From NCBI GenBank assembly GCA_951640165.1, contig OX621250.1:186001-250000 (forward strand): a DNA stretch of 64,000 nt, given 5' to 3'. Both the position numbers and the translations under genes were made by a program. This DNA comes from Pseudoips prasinana. Lineage: Eukaryota; Arthropoda; Insecta; Lepidoptera; Nolidae. How positions within the stretch are numbered: the first letter of the stretch is position 1; each line of letters begins with the position of its first letter. This document shows positions 1-11,200 of this stretch, one piece after another. The notes below the pieces were generated by a model. It was given only the letters and a program-made list of their open reading frames with translations. It did no database searches and was not told the origin of the DNA.

Positions 1-204
1 ATCAATATTTGACGATTTATGAATATATCTAAATAATAATGATATGAACAAAAATAATTTGACATCATCGTACACTGCCGGACAAAGGTGAACAAATAAA
101 TTATATTAACAAAGACAATTAAGGACATTGATGACCATAATTATATAGAGTTAAAGCAATAATAAAGTCAAGGAAATAAACTGGCTAAATGAATAAATAC
201 GTAC

Positions 205-856
205 GATATGTAGGGTCGTCGAGTACATTTGGTCGGACGCCATTAGAATGAGCTCGAAAACCCGGTCCATTGGTATAAGAGAGTGTCATGTAAGGAACAC
301 CATCCCAATCTCGGTCTCTGGAGGGTCCCAGGATATCGCTGCCACGGTCTGCATACCCGTTGAAAGCCATGACGTGCGCATGGTCGGAGGTTACCACTAT
401 CAGCGAATCTTCCTCTGAGAGCAGTTCGGCTGCCCGCGCCACCGCTGAGCTCAATTCGATCGTCTCATCAAGTGCCAGTTCGACCAGATTGTCATGGTGC
501 GCATGGTCAATCCGACCGGCCTCCACAAACAAGAAGAATCCTTTTTCATTGCGGCTTAACGACCGAATTGCTGTCTCTGTGAGTTCGGCGAGCGTAGGTT
601 CAGACACGGGATCGCCGTGCAAATGATATTGCAAGTGGTTGCCTTCGAAAAGTCCCAACAGATACTCGGGTAACTCATTATTTATATCCATGAGTTGCTG
701 ACGGTGCCACACATATTGATAGCTGACATTACGTGCTTCTTTATCTTGTTTCCATTCTTCAATTAGGTTTCTTCCATCGGTTCTTAAGCCCACTGTTCCT
801 TCTTCATCAACAGAAGTAGTAGGGATAAATTCACGCCTTCCGCCACCAAGAATAAC
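205..856 (-). CDS. ALP copy 1, coding exon 4 (metal ligands)
   Basis: 652 nt, begins after TAG with [10 protein letters not shown] and ends at CATATC|GTACGT (phase 1). Carries the GRIDHAHH and TSDHAHV metal-ligand motifs. Bases 1-204 are AT-rich and belong to the following intron; no last exon is visible there. Confidence 0.9.
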
Positions 857-2762
857 CTACCATTAAACATAAATGAATGTTAAAAAATTAGATAACAGCG
901 TAAAATTGCTATTTTGCATTGTGGGAGCGAACAGACCTTGAAATCCTTTCCGGGGAACATGTGTACGAGCTGGTGAGCAATGTCAGGGCAGCGGTCCGTG
1001 TCACCGCCGTCTCTCTTCACCTCCGCATCGTTTTCCCAGTGGCGGTTGGCGACCTTTGCGAATGCGCCGCCCGGGGATGCATGCGTTATGCGCGTTGTCG
1101 TAACAATGCCTGTCCAAAGAAACATATTTTAAAATACCGAATGAAATCTAAAAAATAGGTTTACAGGAGGTAAGGGATGGCGTAACGAAAACAAACAGTA
1201 ATTAAGATTGATAAGTAAGTAGGGCTTGTTTTAGGAATTTAAAATTAAGCCTTATTTTACAAATTTAATTTGTGTTTTATTTGTGGTCAATCTTTTGCAG
1301 GGTTAAGAAACTAAAAGGCATACCACTTCACGTATAATTTGAAGTATAGAGACATGAATCCATATCAAGGAGCAGCTTAAATCTCACCAATAAGCCTCAT
1401 TACAAACTATTGTAATCCCTAAATAAAGTTGAGGGCTCTGGTGGATGTGCTAGTCCAAACCAGAACTTTACGTAAGGGAGTGTTGTATATGCGCTTAGTA
1501 ACAATACTGACTGGCGATAGGACGACGTCTTTTACCCAATTTGCCTGGCCCGCTGCCCGCGCTGACGGCGCACGTCCTTTGCCCGATTTTAATAATTGGA
1601 TCGAGAATTTTATTCGATAAAGAATGCTTATGGAATAATACAAATAAAAGTTGTTTAAATAGGGTAGTTGAAGTCGGTTTCATGTTTTAAAACAATAATT
1701 GAATACTATAATATCTAGTACTAACTGCGAGAGAGAACTCTTGAAGAAGTATAGAGTTACTTACTCTCTAAGTAGACTTTGATTACGAATTCAGAACTAT
1801 GTACCGAACAAATCTATCATCTATTAGTTTTCGATAAGCCGTCCCACACAGCATTACAGAGCAAAAAAGTATGCTTAGAACAGACCGGCATCTCGTCCAT
1901 CAGCGAGCGCCCACTCAGTAATGGACTCGACATGGCGTGATGTGTTGGTGGACGCATCGCAGTCCCAGCGCGGTACGGCGGCTGTGACTCCGAGAGTGCC
2001 CTGATTGGCCTTCACGCCGCATAAATATGCCGTCGCCGTACATGCTGAATCGGGAATTTGTGCATTGACGCAGTATGTCTGAAATGAATTCAATTAGTAA
2101 CTAAGGTAATACGCAGTAAAGTGTGTTAACTAATTTATAGAAACGCTAATAATAATTCAAATATTTACACAGAATAATTTACTTTAAATACAAAGAATAT
2201 TTGTATTTTTACATCGTTGCCAGATTCAAAGACATAGATAAGCAATAAAAAAGTCATAATTAAAAAACATATATGAAGATACAAAAATCTATGAGATTAT
2301 TTTAATGATGTTTGTAATTACATATTTTAAGCAAGCCAATATGAATGTAAATCAAAATAAAGTATGAGTGAAAATGAGTGTAGATAAAAGAAACTAAATA
2401 CAAACCTTGGATAAGCCAACGCTAGGAAAAGTGTCGAAGGAAAGGTTATCTTCTTCGCCCGTAGCCCCTTTGCGCTGGCCCATCAGTGTACGTGCGGCTG
2501 CGAGGGTAGGCACAGACATCCCGTCCCCCATAAACATGACAACGTTGCGCGCCTTGCCGCGTGTGGCCTGCTCGCCGCTGCGTGACACCCAAGCGCGGAT
2601 GGCAGCCTGAGCGTCATTGTTCCAAAAGCTAGCTTCTGTCTCCGCGGTATTACGTACTACGGCGGCGCGTTCTGTAGGCGATGCTGGATGATAGTGGTCA
2701 CCAGCGGCGACCAGTGATATTAAGAGTGTAACACATGCAAGTTGTTGCAGGGGCGGGGACAT
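205..2762 (-). CDS. ALP: Alkaline phosphatase, copy 1 (3'-truncated by window edge)
   Basis: Four coding exons read on the minus strand: 2762-2406, 2078-1886, 1109-937 and 856-205. All junctions are GT-AG and the frame is unbroken for 458 codons; the last exon lies left of the window. The product hydrolyses phosphomonoesters at alkaline pH and needs two Zn and one Mg. Visible: a signal peptide at residues 1-21, the metal-binding GDGMSVPT around D80, the nucleophile Ser130 in DSACTATA, VTHASPGG, GGGRREF, and the ligand segments [12 protein letters not shown] and [13 protein letters not shown]. The final ligand motif (SETHGG in the sister gene) is off-window, so GPI anchoring cannot be judged. 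In Lepidoptera, midgut brush-border members of this family are known Cry-toxin binding proteins; whether this copy is one is not shown. Start chosen because the ATG at 2762 begins a good signal peptide. Exon 1 covers what is two exons in copy 2. Confidence 0.93.
937..1109 (-). CDS. ALP copy 1, coding exon 3
   Basis: 173 nt, entered after TTTGGACAG and left at TTCAAG|GTCTGT (phase 0). Codes GIVTTTRITHASPGG and a stretch ending FPGKDFK. Same length and phase as exon 4 of copy 2. Confidence 0.9.
1886..2078 (-). CDS. ALP copy 1, coding exon 2 (active-site serine)
   Basis: 193 nt, entered after TTTCAG and left at GCCG|GTCTGT (phase 1). Codes TYC...DSACTATAYLCGVKA, which includes catalytic Ser130. 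Same length and phase as exon 3 of copy 2. Confidence 0.9.
2406..2762 (-). CDS. ALP copy 1, coding exon 1
   Basis: Codes residues 1-119: signal peptide, N-terminal helix region and the first metal-binding motif. It ends AAG|GTTTG in phase 0. It is one uninterrupted exon where copy 2 has an intron after codon 21. Confidence 0.9.
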
Positions 2763-2792
2763 CTTGCAGCACTGTACTAACCTTAATACAAT

Positions 2793-2797
2793 ACTGA
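2793..2797 (-). promoter_or_regulatory. Candidate initiator of ALP copy 1
   Basis: TCAGT, the arthropod initiator consensus, lies 31-35 bases upstream of the start codon on the minus strand. No well-placed TATA box is seen. This is a short motif and only suggestive. Confidence 0.3.
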
Positions 2798-3124
2798 GCT
2801 TATATCATAATGGAGTGAACGAAAATATCTAATCACAACAAAATGGCGTAGTCCACATGCTCCCCTCATGTGAATTCACAGGCGCTATCTAAGTGTTTAC
2901 AGATAACTTTAAGTAGACCGATCTTAGTAAACGCAATATTTTGACTAATAATGTTTATCTCTTACGATAAACCCTCGTAATAAAATTATGATATACGTAA
3001 TTCCCAATTGATAATTATATATTTTGTCTATTGGTAACTAAGTCGGGAACTGATTAAATAACAATAAAACCTTTTTATTCCGTAGCTCCTATTTTAACAT
3101 TTCAAATTATATTTTAGTAATGTA

Positions 3125-3415
3125 TTATTCTAGTTCATTTTTTTGTGTAAGTAAGGCTAGTTGTTTTTGTTTCTGGAGATATGGATCTCGTTTTGAGTAA
3201 AGGCCTCCTGCAGTTTCTTCCTCAATTTTTTCTTCTTCTATACATCCAGTCTTTCCTTGTGATCTCTTTACGAGAATCAGTCCACCGTTTGATCGGTTTT
3301 TTACATTTACTTTGCCGAGATTGGGCCCTTTTGTGGTTAATATTTTAAGATCCTCGTTTCCATTGCTCACTGCGTTATATTTATTATCAGTCTCACTTTG
3401 TTCGTGTATGTCCAT
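3125..3415 (-). CDS. Hypothetical 96-codon ORF
   Basis: An uninterrupted 96-codon frame with balanced, charged composition, starting MDIHEQSETDNKYNAVSNG and ending in a run rich in Lys, Gln and Leu. An AATAAA lies about 60 bases past the stop on the same strand. I do not recognise it. It has no signal peptide or membrane segment. It could be a retrocopy, a repeat-derived frame or chance; no splice sites compel a larger gene. Confidence 0.25.
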   Translation of the reverse strand: MDIHEQSETDNKYNAVSNGNEDLKILTTKGPNLGKVNVKNRSNGGLILVKRSQGKTGCIEEEKIEEETAGGLYSKRDPYLQKQKQLALLTQKNELE

Positions 3416-3647
3416 GTCTGGTCACCGAATCGTAAACTAGGCAGAAGACAAGTATCCATCATAGTTCTCTTTATTTTCATGTTGTGTTTTCGTTTTATAA
3501 TTTCTTTTAGTGTCACTAGAATAATACTACTACACCATGTGATATGTATTCTTCTTTCTACCTTTTTTTGTTAGTTTTTTTTAAATGACACATCATTTAG
3601 AAAAACCATCAAAAAAACAGATTAATTGTTTAAATATGCTATACCTA
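3416..3647. other. AT-rich intergenic spacer
   Basis: No recognisable feature; a T-rich run at about 3560-3580. Confidence 0.6.
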
Positions 3648-3783
3648 CTAGCTGTACCCCGCTGTTTTACCCGCGTTAAACTTTATAAATTATGTGTTAT
3701 TCGGATATACGAGTTACTACGAAGTTTTTGCGTGAAAGAGTAACAAACATCCATACATCTATATTTATTATTTATTAGTAGGA
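3648..3783 (-). mobile_element. Short non-autonomous Helitron (variant subfamily)
   Basis: Reads on the minus strand from TCCTACTAATAA to CTAG and is flanked by A and T. The subterminal GC hairpin and conserved GTTTGTTAC-like core of the family are present but diverged. Shares the shorter 5' type with the copy at 25.3 kb. Confidence 0.65.
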
Positions 3784-3791
3784 TTATTTTC

Positions 3792-4220
3792 ATGTCTCAT
3801 CATCATCATCATAGCAGCCGAAAGAAGTCCACCGTTGGACAAAAGCCTCCCCAAGGATCTCCACAATGGCCGGTCTTTTGCTGCCCGCATACAGTGGCTT
3901 CCCACGTCCCTTGTAAGGTCGTCGGTCCACCTTGTAGGGGGCGGCTCACGCTACATCTACTGGTTGGTGGTCGCCACTCGAGAATCTTTCTGCCCTAGTG
4001 GCCGTCGGGGCTACGAGCTATTGGTTCCGCCCACTGCCACTGCAGTTTGGCAATTCTTTGGGCTATGTCAGCTACGTTGGTTCGCCTGCGAATTTCGACG
4101 TTTTTGATTCAATCGCGCAGGGACACTCCGAGCATAGCCCTCTCCATTGCACTTTGGGTGACCATGAGCCTTTTTATGAGGCTCATAGTAAGCGAACATG
4201 TTTTTGCATTCAATTTATTG
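3792..4220 (-). mobile_element. RTE-type LINE 3' end
   Basis: Begins with a (CAT)n tail and runs into the GGACAAA(A)GCC(T)CC segment and the region containing GCGCAGGGACACTCCGAGCAT, both common at the 3' end of lepidopteran RTE-like LINEs. Orientation is minus, since the trinucleotide tail lies at the left. 5' truncated. Confidence 0.55.
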
Positions 4221-4399
4221 TATGAAAAGTTCGAGGGACCCGTCCCTATATAAGGATGGGTATCTTAGAAGTTTTGGTCATTAGTTTAGCCTTTGCTCTA
4301 CTCACTTGTTGACCCTCCTTTTCGCTTTTTGGGTTTTTGTGCAGTTTAATAATAAATAAAATTGTATTTATTTAACATCTTTTAATTGATTGTCAGTTA
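4221..4399. other. Unassigned stretch with TATATAAGG and AATAAA
   Basis: Contains CCTATATAAGG at about 4245 and an AATAAATAAAAT run at about 4350 on the plus strand, a spacing like an LTR or a short promoter unit. I found no TG/CA ends or target duplication, so I do not call an element. Confidence 0.3.
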
Positions 4400-5330
4400 A
4401 GATAAGATAAGATCATTTATTTGCGATAAAACATGGTTACAGGATGGTACATGTTAATATACAGTTCAGCAGGTTTTGCCTATTTAACGGCATGCAAATA
4501 TTTAGGCTTTACAAATTTAAAATATATCCTAATAAACATCATAATACAGCATGGATAATTATTCTCTATTGTTTAAACATATAACTATAATTATTATGTC
4601 AATGTTAATTAAATGTCAAGAACTCAAAATTTTATAAATTGACTTATTCAATATATATTAATAATTTAGTATTTGATTTATAATTTTATATCATATATGT
4701 CATGTCTTTCATATTGTAGAAGCATTTAGTTTGCAGCCAAATACCTAGTTTTGTTTTAAATTGTTTTTGTGGCAGTATTCTTATGTTTTTAGGGATCTTA
4801 TTAAATATTCTAACTGTCGCGCCATGGCTATGTCTGACGGCAAGTGTGCTTCTCTGTAAAGGTATTTTTAATCGGGTAGAATCTCTTCAGCTGCGTACAG
4901 ATATACTTTCGACTGTCTCGAATAACTCGGGATGATCCTTCACAAATAGTCCTGCCTGCGTGATATATAATCCCGTCAATGTATGTAACTTCATTTTATT
5001 AAATATCGGTTTACATAACTCTAACGGGTTTAGACCAAATATAGCTCTAAGGCATTTCTTTTGCACAATGATGCCTTGTTGACATTAGTGGAGTTACCCC
5101 ACAAAAGTAGGCCATATCTAAGAACTGAGAGTACATATCCGTGATAAGAGGTCAAAGCAATTTTTTCGCCAGCCGTGCGTAGTAAACGCTTAAGAGCAAA
5201 CACAAACCTTAGCGCTTAGAGCTTAGAGCATATATAGTCAATATGAGACTTCCAGTTACAATGTTGGTCTACAATTAACCCTAGAAATTTGTATTAATAC
5301 GTATTTTTATATTTCAGCGAATACGATTAT
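4400..5330 (-). mobile_element. Degenerate non-LTR retroposon, 3' half
   Basis: On the minus strand a decayed reverse-transcriptase C-terminus can be read, with a phrase like LRYGLLLWGNSTN near 5070-5130. The element ends in an AGATAAGATAAGAT run at 4400-4412, a pentameric tail seen in CR1/Jockey-like LINEs. Several stops and shifts. Confidence 0.6.
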
Positions 5331-5584
5331 AGCTTCTGCGAAGCTGAGATAATTCAAACGACGCGGCAACGTCTAACAATAATAATGCTATATCTAGTCC
5401 AGTGTAAGTTTCTAAAATTCTTTTCTATGACAACCTAATAAGTTTAATCGACAAATGGTCACGTTTTCTAACTCCTCTTTCAATTTCGATTGGATCGTCT
5501 TTTTTTTCTATGTTTATGTATTTATCTTCTACATTTAATGCATTCAATGCGTTCCAGATAGAAATGCTGCCAAAAGCTTTGATA

Positions 5585-5761
5585 TCACACTAATATTATA
5601 AAGGTGAAAGTTTGGGAGTGTGTAAGTTTGTTACTTCTTCACGTCTAAATGGCTGGAGCGATGTTAATAGAATTTGGTATGGAATTAGCTGACACCCTGG
5701 ATTAACACATGGGCTATAATTTATAATGTTTAACGCGGGTTAAACCGCGGGGCACAACTAG
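5585..5761 (+). mobile_element. Short non-autonomous Helitron
   Basis: 177 bp from TCACACTAATATTATAAAGG to CTAG, preceded by A and followed by T, as expected for Helitron insertion between A and T. A GC hairpin (GCGGGTTAAACCGC) sits about 12 bases from the 3' end. No coding capacity. Confidence 0.8.
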
Positions 5762-5893
5762 TAATATATAAAGGCCAAATATCAGGGTTACTTGTATTCG
5801 TTGTAATTTTCAGTTAGTTGTTACCAATTTGTATATGATCGGTTGTGCTGAAACCTGAGCGAGTCTGAATAATGTGTGACATAAATATGTCTA

Positions 5894-6930
5894 CAGTGCC
5901 GCAAACTTATCTGACCCGCTGGCAGCGTCGCTGTTATCGCATTTAGTGTTGCTAGTAACTATTTTTTGCAATAAAGTGGGTAAAAATAATATGCACATTG
6001 TAACGTAAATGTTAATTCACTAAAAAGCAAACAAATACTGTCATTACAAATCTTTATATTTTTATACAATAATGATGAATACTAAATTATAATACTATTT
6101 TTTGTCGTACCTATTTATCCTGCTTGTGTGTACAATAAAGAGTATTCTATTCTATTCTATGATCATTTACATAAAATGTATGCTGAGTGTTCTCTAACGG
6201 AGATACTCCAGGTATTTTTATGTCACTGGAATGGTTTAATTCAGAAGTCATTTCATCATCATCATTATCGGAATCACTGCTTTCACTTTCACTACCTAAA
6301 TGAATGATGAAAGGCTCGTCTAAGAATCCATCCCTTTTTCGATACACATTTCCAATATTTTATTACATGATTGCAATGCTTTTGCCATTCATTGACTGTT
6401 ATTTTATCAAAAGCTTCTGCAATCAATGACAGGATTTCAGAATTAGATCTACCAATATTCTGATCTGCTATAAATTTTTGCATCTGCTTTCTCTTTTTCT
6501 TGCACAAGTTTTCTTACAAATCGCTCCCAGGCACCTACAAAGGAAATAGCGAAAATTAAATAAATAATGAATATTTTAAAACAAGTATTTTAATTAAAAT
6601 TGCGAGGGGGAGTTTCGTATTTTTTCAGAAGCTGACAACACTAACCTGTAGCAGCAGCTACGCGTTCATACAACTTATTGAATGGTATAATTGGTGTCTG
6701 AAGGCGTTTTTCTTCCTTCATATAATTCAATACTTGTAATATAACGTTCCTCGCATCACTTTTTAAATCTTTCGGCATTTTTCACTATTAAAAACCACAT
6801 AAAGAAAAATAAATACGCGCAACAAACAATCAATGGCAGGAATGTCATGGAATAACAGGCCGATTGACATTTCAAACTGGCGTCGTTAGTTCTACTTTTG
6901 GCCACCGGGCCAGATAAGTTTGTAGCACTA
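5894..6930 (-). mobile_element. Tc1/mariner-superfamily element with decayed transposase
   Basis: Inverted ends match CAGTGCCGCAAACTTATCTG (left) with a few mismatches at the right, and TA flanks each end (5892-5893, 6931-6932). Inside, on the minus strand, an N-terminal piece starts at 6778 (MPKDLKSDARNVIL), leaves at a GT donor at 6645 and could resume at 6534 with GAWERFVRKL. C-terminal pieces with an acidic end (SESESSDSDNDDDEM) follow in other frames down to 6147. The DDE core is absent and frames are shifted, so it is dead but could be mobilised in trans. Bases 6110-6160 also contain a GTACAATAAAG plus TATTC-repeat LINE tail. Confidence 0.75.
6147..6778 (-). pseudogene. Transposase remnant within the Tc1-like element
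   Basis: Three frame-broken coding pieces. 6778-6646 is the N-terminus, 6534 onward an AWERFVRKLVQEKEKADAK segment, and 6507-6147 a segment with FDKITVNEWQKHCNHV and a Ser/Asp-rich end. The last resembles the C-terminus of insect Tc1-like transposases. There is no catalytic triad, consistent with internal deletion. Confidence 0.55.
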
Positions 6931-7500
6931 TACATAAATTTTTGACAGCGCATAGCGGCCATGTTGGTAAAGTAAGAGTTGTCAAATTTGGCATGCATAT
7001 GATGGCGCATCGTTTAAACTTTATGATTAAGAGTGACATAGACGGGTCACTCTAGCGGAGCGTCGTGTCGATGGTAGCGGGGCGGCCATCTTGGAGAGGC
7101 TTTTTGAACTGAAACCGTCAGCGCACCACTTATGCGACGAATTGCTATTAATTAAACGAATCAAAGAAGTTTTGGATTCAATTAATATGATTTGTGGAAG
7201 AACATTTGTGATTAACGTGAAACAAATTATATAATGTTGTTAGTTATAAATTTAAAATTGTTGTTCAGACAAGATTTTTATTGAATTCCTATTTCATAAT
7301 ACTTATTTACCATAGTGAGTTGAGATGAAGACCCTCTTACGCTTTTAAATACATTTATTTAGTCATGACATTTCACCGTGGTAAGCTACATACTTCAACA
7401 ACAATTGTGAAAATTTAATACAGAAATCAGAATTTGTTAAAAGCAGCGCTCCATTCTCGTAACGTTCTATGAGTTATGCTCTCTGTTAGTGGCGACCGAT
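6931..7500. other. Intergenic spacer, no gene seen
   Basis: AT-rich apart from a GC-richer patch at 7040-7130 without a supported reading frame. Confidence 0.5.
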
Positions 7501-7504
7501 ATCG

Positions 7505-7600
7505 GTCAATATGGTATGGTAACACAAACATGTGGTTCCAACAGGACGGCGCTACTTTCCCTACAGCAAGGGAAGCATTTCAGCATGAAATTTATTATAC
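7505..7600 (+). pseudogene. DDE transposase fragment (Tc3-like)
   Basis: A short frame reads MWFQQDGATFPTAREAFQH at about 7532-7588, matching the second catalytic-Asp motif (WFQQDGA-hTAR) of insect Tc1/mariner transposases. No other part of the element is recognisable. Confidence 0.5.
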
Positions 7601-7629
7601 AAGTTAGTTAGGGTGCGTAGTATAATGTA

Positions 7630-7790
7630 CAAAGAGTAGTCTTAAGGTAAGATGTGATTTTTACAGACAAACTTGCATAATAGATGTGTCGGGAGTACAC
7701 AAAGTCTTAATAAAATCATTATTTTTACTTTTGTCATTAGAACGAGATAAGTACCACAACAAGCTATCCCGCGAGTACGTGTCTATGTTC
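7630..7790 (+). pseudogene. Duplicated start of ALP copy 2 exon 2
   Basis: These 161 bases align with 8595-8757, covering the intron 3' end, the acceptor TTTTGTCATTAG and the first 16-17 codons of exon 2 (HNKLSREYVSMF here, [12 protein letters not shown] in the real exon). The copy keeps an intact AG acceptor (7739-7740) and an open frame, then diverges at 7791 and reads non-ALP residues to a stop at 7868. It could act as a decoy or cassette exon, but with no matching donor it looks like a partial duplication relic. Confidence 0.7.
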
Positions 7791-8104
7791 TGCTGTAGCA
7801 CAAAAACTGTGTGGCTGACATTATTTAACATTAATGTTCCGCCAGGCAAAGAGAATATAACAAACTAAGGTTAAGCTAGGCTTCAATTTAAACCTACTAT
7901 AGACAAACAGAACCCGGCAACTATTAACCTTTTATAATCTTTGTTGGGTTGCGTTTGGCGTATAATATGTTATGAACCAAATTAACTTAAATGGGAATAA
8001 ACTATTTGAAAAGAACTGTCACATGTTTTATCTTAGTAGGATTTAATGGCAAGTGACCCAACTATTATCATTTTATTGTGAGATCTTATAATACACACAT
8101 GAGA

Positions 8105-8174
8105 TACTGTCGATAATGTCACAGTTGTTCGATAAAGATCGGAGGCTGCGCGCAATTCGACATTCGCTCTCGAG
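8105..8174 (+). promoter_or_regulatory. Proximal upstream region of ALP copy 2 with GATA motifs
   Basis: Two CGATAA motifs lie at about 8110 and 8130, within 70 bases of the start codon. GATA factors drive many insect gut genes, so they are plausible control sites. The motif is short and this is an inference. Confidence 0.3.
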
Positions 8175-8238
8175 ATGTCGCGCCACGCGTACACAGTTTG
8201 TTTGTTTGTGCTGGCCGTGTGGCTGCCGTCCTCACACG
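8175..8238 (+). CDS. ALP copy 2, exon 1 (signal peptide)
   Basis: 64 nt: 21 codons of a hydrophobic leader ([10 protein letters not shown] core) plus one base, ending at CACG|GTACAT. This intron is absent from copy 1. Confidence 0.85.
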
Positions 8239-11200
8239 GTACATAGTGTTTTCCCTCTACTGCTATTTTTTTACTGTTTATGTAGGAACAAATAAAGATT
8301 TGTTCGAATATTATTTTCTGGTAATCATCATCAGCAACCGCAAAAAAGTGCTGTTCGGTAACTTTAAAATGTGCTGTAATTATTTGTAGGATATTATATA
8401 GTTGAAGTCACCAGTCATTGTTTTATCTTAAGCCATAGTCATACATAAATATAATGTAATATACAAAGATATCTTTCAAATAATGATTTGTATATAGATA
8501 GTAATTGATAGTAAGTGTAACTTTTACCAGTGACTGTTAAGATCTATTGTAAGACATGATATTAAGCGAATAAATTGGAATTGAAATTAATTTTCAAAGA
8601 GCAGCCTTATTGCAAGTTGTGTATTTTTACAGACAAACTGGCGTCATAGATATGTCGTGAATTAAAATAAGTACTAACAGAATCCTTATTTTTACTTTTG
8701 TCATTAGAACGAGATGTGTACCACAATAAGCTACCTCGCGAGTACGTGTCTATGTTCCCGGAGCTCGAAACGAGCGCGCAGTATTGGGCAGACGACGCGG
8801 CAGCCGCCATCCGCGATTGGGAGACACGAACGGAGAGCACCAACAAGGCGCGCAACGTGGTCATGTTCCTGGGCGACGGCATGTCCGTGCCCACGCTGGC
8901 TGCTGCACGCACTCTACTAGGTCAACGCCAATCACGAACCGGGGAGGAGATGCAACTCGCTTTCGAAAAGTTCCCCAGCATTGGATTGTCAAAGGTGAAT
9001 AGTATTTAGGTACAGAAAAACCATATCAAAAGTATTCTAAATAGAATTATTTGAAAATTGCAGAATTAAGAACTGGTTTCCTTACTTATGTCATTTTTGT
9101 TGTCACAGACATATTGTGTGGATGCTCAAATCGCGGACTCTGCGTGCTCAGCGACGGCGTACCTCGGGGGCGTGAAGGCCAATATTGCAACTATCGGGGT
9201 GACGGCTGCCGTTGCCCACGAACACTGCAGTGCCGCTACAATATCTGAACATCACGTGCATTCTATTGCAGAATGGGCGCTCAACGATGGACGAGACGTT
9301 GGTAAATAAATAAATATCCTACTATTAGCGTGCTGGTTTTTGTAGACGAGAATAAAGTAGAAATTAAATAGCTTTATAAATGCCAGGCGTAGTGACAACA
9401 ACGCGTGTCACACACGCATCCCCGGCCGGCGCGTACGCACACACGGCGGCGCGCGACTGGGAGAGCGACGCCGACGTGGCGGCGGCGTGCGGGGACCTGC
9501 CCCACCAGGACGACATCGCTCTGCAGCTCATCAAGGCACATCCCGGGAATAAGTTAAAAGTAAGTAAAATGTTCACTCCTAAAGTCATAGAAAATGGTCA
9601 TTATTTGAAATGTAAAATGATAATTATTCACACATTTTTCATTGTTACACATTATATACATTTAAAATACTACCTATTTACCTATGTATTTTAAATGTGT
9701 AAAGGAAAATGCCTTAATTTTTACATTAATTTCCACTGATTCAATTTAAACCTGAAATTTAAAAAGGGGTTTTTAAAATATTATCGAAATGATAATACTT
9801 GTTCTCATATCTGCCACTGAAATATTTATAACTATTGACGCCATGCACCCCACGCTGTTTTTAAAATAAAACATTTTTAACTTATTAACACTATTATTAA
9901 TTTATATTTTTTTTTACACTATTCTTAATTATCATGTACATTCAATAATTTTTGTGTGATTTTCGATATAAAGCGCGTTTTTTAGTTTTTTATAGTATTT
10001 TTTTTAATTATGATTTGTTTTGTTGTATTAAAATTCTATTTGGCATTCGAAAATGTGTTACAGATAAGCCGGTAAGATAATGATTAGAAATTTACAATTA
10101 TCATCATTCCTGTCTTATCAACAAAATTTATATAAATTAAGAAAAATCTTATTTTTCAAATTGAAGTATGTAATAATCTTATCAAATTAGTGTATTGTGA
10201 TCAGTCCGCGATAAATTTACAAACTTTAAATGAAATCTGACCGTTTAAAGTGGGTCAAAATCGCGCCCAAAGGAGTCGGTTATAAATAAACATACAAGTG
10301 AAGCTAATATAAAGCGTGTGAGTCATAGTGACTCGTCAATAAAGGACATTTTAATGTTTTAGGTAATTTTAGGAGGTGGACGGCGCGAATTTCTTCCATT
10401 AGATTCGGAAGGCTCATCAGGCAGACGATTGGATGGCAGAAACTTGATCAATGAGTGGCAACTAGATAAACAGGCGCTAAACGTGAGCTATGCGTACGTG
10501 TGGAACCGCGAACAGCTCATGCAGGCCGCGGAGGACTTGCCTGAATACCTGCTGGGCTTATTTCAGAGCAGCCATATGTCGTACCACATGCAGGCCGACT
10601 CTTACATGGAACCAACACTAGAAGAGCTCACAGATATTGCTATTCGCTCGCTGAGCAGGAATCCAAAAGGATTTTTTCTGTTTGTAGAAGGTGGACGTAT
10701 AGACCACGCTCATCACGAGAACCTAGTTCAAATGGCACTAGATGAAACTATTGAAATGAGTAAAGCAGTAGACCGCGCCACCGCGTTGCTATCAGAAGAC
10801 GACTCACTGATCGTGGTGACGTCGGATCACGCGCATGTGATGGCGTTCAATGGGTATTCGCACCGCGGCAACGACATCCTCGGCCCGTCCGACGACCTTG
10901 GCGCCGACGGAGTGCCGTACATGACTCTCTCTTACACCAACGGACCTGGCTTTAAGCCGCACGTCGCTCAGGGTATACGCGACGATATTACGAAGTATGA
11001 CTATCGTAAGTGTATACAATAGTTATAAATACGGCACTAAAATAAATAGCGCAATAGTTCAGTAAAAATAACATATTGACATGCCTCCTCAAAGCTATTC
11101 GGCATAAAAATAAACATATTACTATATATTTAACAGCGTTGATCTTGCTTAACGTAAATTTTATGTGCAAGACGTCTGGGATACCGTATGTTTCCTAATA

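Noticed and set aside
8105..8174. Bidirectional promoter for the ALP pair
   Set aside because: The two start codons are 5.4 kb apart with several transposons between them, so a shared core promoter is unlikely.
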